From Mycolicibacterium lacusdiani (GTDB lineage Bacteria; Actinomycetota; Actinomycetes; Mycobacteriales; Mycobacteriaceae), in the NCBI RefSeq assembly GCF_021916785.1, contig NZ_JAKCFC010000012.1, forward strand, positions 124,001 through 188,000: a stretch of 64,000 nucleotides of DNA, in the 5' to 3' direction. Under the pieces are notes generated by a model. It ran no database searches. It had not been told where the DNA came from and saw only the letters and a list, made by a program, of their open reading frames with translations. Of the stretch, positions 59,753 through 64,000 are shown piece by piece. Numbering within the stretch: the stretch's first letter is position 1; every line of letters starts with the position of its first letter. The translations under genes were made by a program, and so were the position numbers.

Positions 59753-60847
59753 CTAGTGGTGGTGGTGCGGTCGGGCCCCACCTTCTCCGCGTCGGCGCGC
59801 CGCCTCGCCTTCGGCGATCAGCCGCAGCTGCTCGTCGACCTCCCGCCCTGCGAGCAGCGGCTGACTGGGATCCCAGGTCGTCCCCTGTTCGGCGTCCTTG
59901 CGGCGCCGTGCGATGGCCGATATCACCTCCAGGACGACGCGGTTGCCGAGCAGTGCCGTGATGTCGGCGTGGTCATACGGCGGTGCGACCTCGACGACGT
60001 CGACGCCCAGGACGGGCAGCTCGTAGCAGATCCTCCGCACCGCGTCGAGTAGCTCACGCGCCGAAAAGCCACCTGGCTCAGGGGTTCCCGTGCCCGGTGC
60101 GTGACCCGGATCGCACACGTCGATGTCGACCGACAGGAACACGCCCTCGCAGTCGTCGGTGGCGATCGCGAAGGCCTCGGTCAGGCAGGTCTCCAACCCG
60201 CGGCTCACGATCTCGGTCATCTCGTAGGACCGTAGGCCCTGGGCGGCCATCCACTGCAGCACCGGCTCGTCGGGCCAGTACCCGCGCAGCCCGAGCTGCA
60301 GGAAGCGATCACCGCGCAGTGCGCCGGACTCGATCAGCCGCCGCATCGGCAGACCGTGCCCGACCAGCGATCCCGAGTGGAGGTCGCCGGTGTCGGCATG
60401 GGCGTCGAAGTGGATCATCGACACCTTGCCGAACCCGTGCTGACGGGCCACCCCGGTGTGATCGGGCCAGGCGATCGTGTGGTCGCCGCCGAGGACGATC
60501 GGGATCGCACCGGCGGCGGAGACCTTGTAGACCTCCTCCTCGATCAAACCGACTGCCTGCTCGATGTTTCCGTTGTAGAGCGCCACGTCACCTGCGTCGT
60601 ACACCTCCAGGTCCTTGAGCCCGTCGACCCGCAGCGCCAGGCTGGGGCGGGAACCGTCCTGCGGCAGGTAGCAGGCCTGGCGCAGCGCCGACGGCCCGAA
60701 GCGGGCGCCCGAACGGTACGTCGTGCCGCCGTCGAGCGGCGCGCCAAGGATGACGATGTCGGCATCGGCGTAACTCGACACGTCGTCGAGGTCACACCGC
60801 GGCACGCCGAGGAAGGTGATGTCCGGTCCGAATGCGCTGCGCAGCAA
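59753..60847 (-). CDS. Arginase/agmatinase-family ureohydrolase
   Basis: 364 residues from TTG, which is preceded by AAGGCGGAAG; no in-frame ATG lies near. Mn-binding residues are intact: GGDHT (His123), FDAHADTG (Asp148, His150, Asp152) and SVDIDVCDPG (Asp241, Asp243). The family hydrolyses agmatine, guanidinobutyrate, guanidinopropionate or guanidine, releasing urea. The chain ends in four histidines (RPHHHH), which are genuine here. It is 33 bases downstream of a TetR gene, after an orphan binding protein. Exact substrate unknown. Confidence 0.85.
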   Translation of the reverse strand: MLRSAFGPDITFLGVPRCDLDDVSSYADADIVILGAPLDGGTTYRSGARFGPSALRQACYLPQDGSRPSLALRVDGLKDLEVYDAGDVALYNGNIEQAVGLIEEEVYKVSAAGAIPIVLGGDHTIAWPDHTGVARQHGFGKVSMIHFDAHADTGDLHSGSLVGHGLPMRRLIESGALRGDRFLQLGLRGYWPDEPVLQWMAAQGLRSYEMTEIVSRGLETCLTEAFAIATDDCEGVFLSVDIDVCDPGHAPGTGTPEPGGFSARELLDAVRRICYELPVLGVDVVEVAPPYDHADITALLGNRVVLEVISAIARRRKDAEQGTTWDPSQPLLAGREVDEQLRLIAEGEAARRRGEGGARPHHHH

Positions 60848-60880
60848 TTGACTTCCGCCTTCTGTGAGGTGAGCTGACGC

Positions 60881-61492
60881 TCAGGTGGTTTCGTGCATGG
60901 CGATCAGGGCCCGGAATGCGTGCCGGATGGTGGCGCGGATCCGTCGCTTGTCCACCGGTCCCAGCGGTCGGTAGATGTTGTCGATCTCCAGCCCCGCGGT
61001 CACGGCCATCACGGTGCGGGAGTCCAGTTCCGGCTGCCGGGAGCCGAGATCGCGGAACAGCCGGCTCAGCGCCGGAACCATTGCGGCGTACCACGCTTCG
61101 AACATCGGTCGCAGCCGCTCATCCCGGCTGGCCTCGGTCACCAGTTCGTAGCGCGTGACGATCGCGCCCTGCGGTGACGTGAAGCCGTCGATGATCATGT
61201 CGGCCACCGCGTCGGCCAACTGGTCTGCCGACATCGACGGGGACAACTGCTCGGCGGTGCGGACCACCCGCTCGATTTCGCGGTCCGACAACTGCGCAAA
61301 GGCTTGCGCGACCAGGTCGGCCTTGTCGTCGAAGTAGTAGCTCAGCGCACCGAGTGGGATTCCGGCCTGATTGGCCACCACCCGCATCGAAAGTCCGGCC
61401 AGGCCCACCTGGGCCATGACCGCTATCGCGGCGTCGATGATCTCGGTGCGGCGCTGCACGCCACGGGCGGTGTTCCCCGTCTGGGTGGCCAC
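60881..61492 (-). CDS. TetR-family transcriptional regulator
   Basis: 203 residues from GTG (VATQTGNTARGVQRRTEIIDAA). Helix-turn-helix AVMAQVGLAGLSMRVVANQAGIPLGALSYYFDDKADLV; SYYF with the preceding Gly-Ala is TetR/PsrA-like. It starts 5 bases after the stop of the binding-protein gene and is followed by the ureohydrolase gene, so the three form an operon. A strong operator-like palindrome sits in front of that operon at 63126, making it the likely controller. Confidence 0.85.
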   Translation of the reverse strand: MATQTGNTARGVQRRTEIIDAAIAVMAQVGLAGLSMRVVANQAGIPLGALSYYFDDKADLVAQAFAQLSDREIERVVRTAEQLSPSMSADQLADAVADMIIDGFTSPQGAIVTRYELVTEASRDERLRPMFEAWYAAMVPALSRLFRDLGSRQPELDSRTVMAVTAGLEIDNIYRPLGPVDKRRIRATIRHAFRALIAMHETT

Positions 61493-61497
61493 TCACC

Positions 61498-63060
61498 TCA
61501 CCCCTGATACGTGACCGTGGAGAAGTCGGTGTCCCACATCCAAGCCGGCTGGCTGCTCCAGTTGGAGTAGCCCTTCCGGGCGGCGACCGTGTTGTGGAGG
61601 TCTCCCAGGTTCACCCAGCACATCGAGTCACGGTAGGCCTTGGCCGCGTCGACATACAGCGCCTGCGACCTGGCTGGGTCGGGCTCGGCGCTACCGGCGT
61701 CGAGCAGCGCGTCCGCTGCGGGCACCGCGCAGCCCTGCAGGTTGACCGGCGCGTTCGTGTATTGATAGATCCGCGACCACGTATCGGGATGCGCCGCATC
61801 GGGATTGAAGGAGGCCAGCAGGAGGTCGGGCCGCTGGTCGGGGTTGTCGACGAGCGCGAAGAACTGGGCGAGGGGAAAGTCGCGGACGGTCGCTGTCAGC
61901 CCCGCCTGCTGCAGGATCACCTGCATCTGGTTGGCGAGGTCCTGCAGGCTGCTGTCCCCGGTGGGGAAGCCGATCTCGACGTCGCCCCCTGCGGCGCCGA
62001 GGGCCTTCAGCTTCGACGGGTCGAAGGCGTGGACGTCGGGAACGGCACCGTCGGGCAGCATCCCGGTCGGATAGAACTGCGTGGACGGGGACCCCTGATC
62101 GCCGAATACTGCTGTGGTCAGCGCGGTCTGGTCGAGGCCCGCGGCTAGCGCCGCCCGGGCCGGGGCCGGCCCGAAGACGCGCGAGTCGGGGTTGACCATC
62201 ACCAGTGCCTTCACGAGTGCGTTCTCCTGCCGCACCTCGGTGTTGGGGTTGGTGCTCAACCCCTCGTAGTCGCCCTTGGACAGCCCGTGCAGGATCATGT
62301 CGAGCTGACCGTTCTCGAGTTGTAGCCGCTGCACGGCGGTCGCTGGGATGACCGGCAGCGAGACGGTGGAGATCTGCGGTTTCTCGCCCCAGTAGTTCGC
62401 GTTGGCGCTGAGCGTGTAGTGACTGGCCGGGACCGCCTCGGTCAGCTCGTAGGGGCCGGTGCCCGCGGTGTGCGATGCCAGCCATGCCGCGGCGCGGTCA
62501 TCCCCGGCGGCGTTCTCGGCGATGGCGGCCGGGCTGGTCATCAGCGGACCGTAGGGCGAGGCCAGGTAGTCGAGGAATGGCGCCACCGGCTTGGTGAGCG
62601 TGACGACGAAGGTCTTCGGGTCTGGTGTCGTCATGCCCGCGACGTCAGCGAGCATGTACGACGGTCCGGCGGCCATGTCGATCCGGCGCTGGAAGCTGGC
62701 CTTGGCTGCCGCCGAGTCGAACGGCGTTCCGTCGGAGAACTTCACACCGTCGCGCAACGTGAACGTGTACGTCAGACCGTCGGGTGAGACAGTCCATTTC
62801 GTGGCGAGCAGGCCCTCCACCTTGGTCGTCCCCGGGGCATAGCGCAGCAGGCCCTGGTATGCCGACGTCATGATCAGCAGGCCCTCGGGCTGATAGAACA
62901 CGTCGGGGTCCAGCGGCGGCGGGTCGGACATCATCGGGGTCCGGATCGACGACGTCAACGCCTCGGCATCGGTCGCCTGATTGCTGGAGCCCGAGCAGGC
63001 CGTGGTCGCCAACAGCAGGACGGTCGCGGCCAGGGATGCGATGCCGGACATGCGATTCAT
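61498..63060 (-). CDS. Orphan ABC-type substrate-binding lipoprotein, family 5
   Basis: 520 residues from MNRMSGIASLAATVLLLATTAC, lipobox TTAC, lipidated Cys22. The same family-5 blocks as the binding protein at 34580-36160 are present in order: YQGLLRYAPGTTKVEGLLATKW, LRDGVKFSDGTPFDSAAAKASFQRR, PFLDYLASPYGPLMTSP, GTGPYELTEA and YWGEKPQISTVSLPVI, plainly homologous. No permease or ATPase is adjacent, so it may share the 36.8-40.7 kb transporter. It heads an operon with a TetR and a ureohydrolase gene, which suggests a guanidino ligand. Confidence 0.87.
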   Translation of the reverse strand: MNRMSGIASLAATVLLLATTACSGSSNQATDAEALTSSIRTPMMSDPPPLDPDVFYQPEGLLIMTSAYQGLLRYAPGTTKVEGLLATKWTVSPDGLTYTFTLRDGVKFSDGTPFDSAAAKASFQRRIDMAAGPSYMLADVAGMTTPDPKTFVVTLTKPVAPFLDYLASPYGPLMTSPAAIAENAAGDDRAAAWLASHTAGTGPYELTEAVPASHYTLSANANYWGEKPQISTVSLPVIPATAVQRLQLENGQLDMILHGLSKGDYEGLSTNPNTEVRQENALVKALVMVNPDSRVFGPAPARAALAAGLDQTALTTAVFGDQGSPSTQFYPTGMLPDGAVPDVHAFDPSKLKALGAAGGDVEIGFPTGDSSLQDLANQMQVILQQAGLTATVRDFPLAQFFALVDNPDQRPDLLLASFNPDAAHPDTWSRIYQYTNAPVNLQGCAVPAADALLDAGSAEPDPARSQALYVDAAKAYRDSMCWVNLGDLHNTVAARKGYSNWSSQPAWMWDTDFSTVTYQG

Positions 63061-63125
63061 GCTCACGTCAACGAGTGTCGGCGCAGTCCATTTCGTCGGC
63101 GTGACATGGCGGTTACTAGTTTGTA

Positions 63126-63150
63126 CGAACGTCCAAGTTTTGGTCGTTCG
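63126..63150. promoter_or_regulatory. Putative TetR operator, binding-protein/SDR promoter region
   Basis: CGAACGTCCAA (63126-63136) and TTGGTCGTTCG (63140-63150) form an 11-bp inverted repeat with one mismatch and a 3-base spacer. It lies in the 182-base gap between the orphan binding-protein gene and the divergent SDR gene, a natural site for the TetR encoded in the former operon. The rest of the gap shows no other clear element. Confidence 0.65.
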
Positions 63151-63242
63151 ACCTAGAAACGAGTCCGGTGGCGATCTAGTGTTCTCCCGACAGGCCCGCC
63201 CAGCACGGGTTGGCACGCTGAAATCAGAAGGGACGTAACACG

Positions 63243-64000
63243 ATGCCCACAAAGGTGCCCGCCGCATTCGATCTGACCGGCCAGGTGGCGCTCGTCACGG
63301 GATCGAGCAGCGACCTGGGGATCGGGTTCGCGTCAGCCCGACTCCTGGGCCAGTTCGGGGCGTCGGTGATGGTCACCGGGACCACCGATCGCGCGGCGCA
63401 GCGGGCTGGCGATCTGCAGGCCGAGGGCATTGCCGCGCACTCGTTCGTCGCGGACCTGATGGATCCCGACGCAGCTCGTGAGCTGGTCGCCGCGACCGAG
63501 GCCGCGTTCGGCAAGGTCGACATCGTCGTCAACAACGCGGGGCTGGCGTCGGTCAACAGCCCAGAACGCCCGAACTCCCTGATGGTGATGACCGACGACG
63601 AGTGGGCACTGGCGCTGCGACGCAACGTCGACAGCGCGTTCTTCGTCAGCCGTGCCGCGCTGCCCGGCATGGTCGAGCGGGGGTACGGACGGATCGTCAA
63701 CGTGGCGTCGACGGCAGGCATCCTCACCGCATATACCGGGGACGTCGGCTACCACACCGCCAAGGCCGCGATGTTGGGGATGACCCGGTCGGTTGCGGTC
63801 GACTACGCGGCCGACGGCGTGACCGCCAACGTGGTGGTGCCGGGCTGGATCGCCACGGCCGCCCAGCTGCCGTCCGAGGTCATCGCGGGCAACGCCACCC
63901 CGGTCGGCAGGTCGGCGACTGCCGCCGAGGTGGCCGCGGGCGTCGCGTTCCTGGCCGTGCCGGGTGCCTCGTACGTCACGGGCACCACGTTGGCGATCGA
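63243..64000 (+). CDS. Short-chain dehydrogenase/reductase, cut by the right edge
   Basis: 252 codons visible from ATG, with ribosome site GAAGGGA eight bases upstream; the end lies beyond the window. Cofactor loop VTGSSSDLGIGFA, NNAG at about residue 96, catalytic YHTAK and the block VNVASTAG. The closing GVAFLAVPGASYVTGTTLAI is near the normal C-terminus, so few residues are missing. It is divergent from the orphan binding-protein operon with an operator-like palindrome between, suggesting joint regulation. Substrate unknown. Confidence 0.87.
   Translation, partial: MPTKVPAAFDLTGQVALVTGSSSDLGIGFASARLLGQFGASVMVTGTTDRAAQRAGDLQAEGIAAHSFVADLMDPDAARELVAATEAAFGKVDIVVNNAGLASVNSPERPNSLMVMTDDEWALALRRNVDSAFFVSRAALPGMVERGYGRIVNVASTAGILTAYTGDVGYHTAKAAMLGMTRSVAVDYAADGVTANVVVPGWIATAAQLPSEVIAGNATPVGRSATAAEVAAGVAFLAVPGASYVTGTTLAI

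Noticed and set aside
59753..59770. C-terminal His run of the ureohydrolase as a cloning tag
   Set aside because: It lies in continuous genomic sequence with normal flanking genes, so it is native.
1..64000. CRISPR arrays, tRNA or rRNA genes, insertion sequences, phage genes
   Set aside because: None seen on either strand; every stretch is explained by ordinary genes or short intergenic gaps.

Overview
This window is high-GC actinobacterial chromosome, almost certainly from a rapidly growing Mycobacterium (Mycolicibacterium). The backbone follows the M. tuberculosis order Rv3015c to Rv3050c: mnmA and iscS, a PlsC/GNAT acyltransferase pair, etfBA, the methylglucose lipopolysaccharide (MGLP) genes, echA17, serB2, ctaD, fecB, adhC, nrdF2, a Baeyer-Villiger monooxygenase and its TetR neighbour. 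Coding density is very high. Many genes start with GTG or TTG, and no gap exceeds 300 bases. I saw no rRNA, tRNA, CRISPR array or insertion sequence.

Layout. 0-5.5 kb: MetE-like gene (cut by the left edge), LpqA-like lipoprotein, and the operon GNAT-PlsC-IscS-MnmA. 5.6-9.2 kb: accessory genes (DUF5996, SpoIIM-like membrane protein, MerR regulator with SDR, NmrA-like protein). 9.3-11.1 kb: etfBA. 11.3-20.2 kb: MGLP-type cluster (methyltransferase, GH57, GT4, hexapeptide acyltransferase, beta-propeller lipoprotein, secreted DUF3298 protein, two methyltransferases). 20.2-26.1 kb: EchA17-like, Nudix, ABC ATPase, a YczE-MocR module and SerB2. 26.1-29.1 kb: CtaD and FecB.

29.1-48.9 kb is an accessory nitrogen-scavenging block lying between fecB and adhC, which are adjacent in M. 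tuberculosis. An 11-gene, tightly overlapping operon encodes a Dpp/Opp-type ABC transporter, an isochorismatase-fold hydrolase, an AHL-lactonase-like enzyme, allantoinase, an Asp/Glu-racemase-fold protein, allantoicase, an unknown protein and an isopenicillin-N-synthase-family dioxygenase. A second four-gene operon encodes two DUF1989 proteins, a biotin-dependent urea/guanidine carboxylase and allophanate hydrolase. A TetR gene sits between them. Both divergent promoter regions carry pairs of the palindrome CTGTC-N4-GACAG with nearly identical geometry, so I infer one regulon. The DUF1989 pair points to guanidine rather than only urea as a carboxylase substrate.

49-58.5 kb: adhC, a second zinc alcohol dehydrogenase with a divergent TetR gene and two look-alike operators, another TetR gene, an SDR, a dihydrodipicolinate-reductase-like protein, an NTF2-like protein, nrdF2, the monooxygenase and a TetR gene. 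58.5-64 kb: a geranylgeranyl-reductase-family flavoprotein, then an orphan family-5 binding protein, a TetR gene and an arginase-family ureohydrolase on the minus strand, and a divergent SDR running off the right edge. The orphan binding protein is clearly related to the one in the allantoin operon, which suggests a second guanidino/ureido-compound locus.
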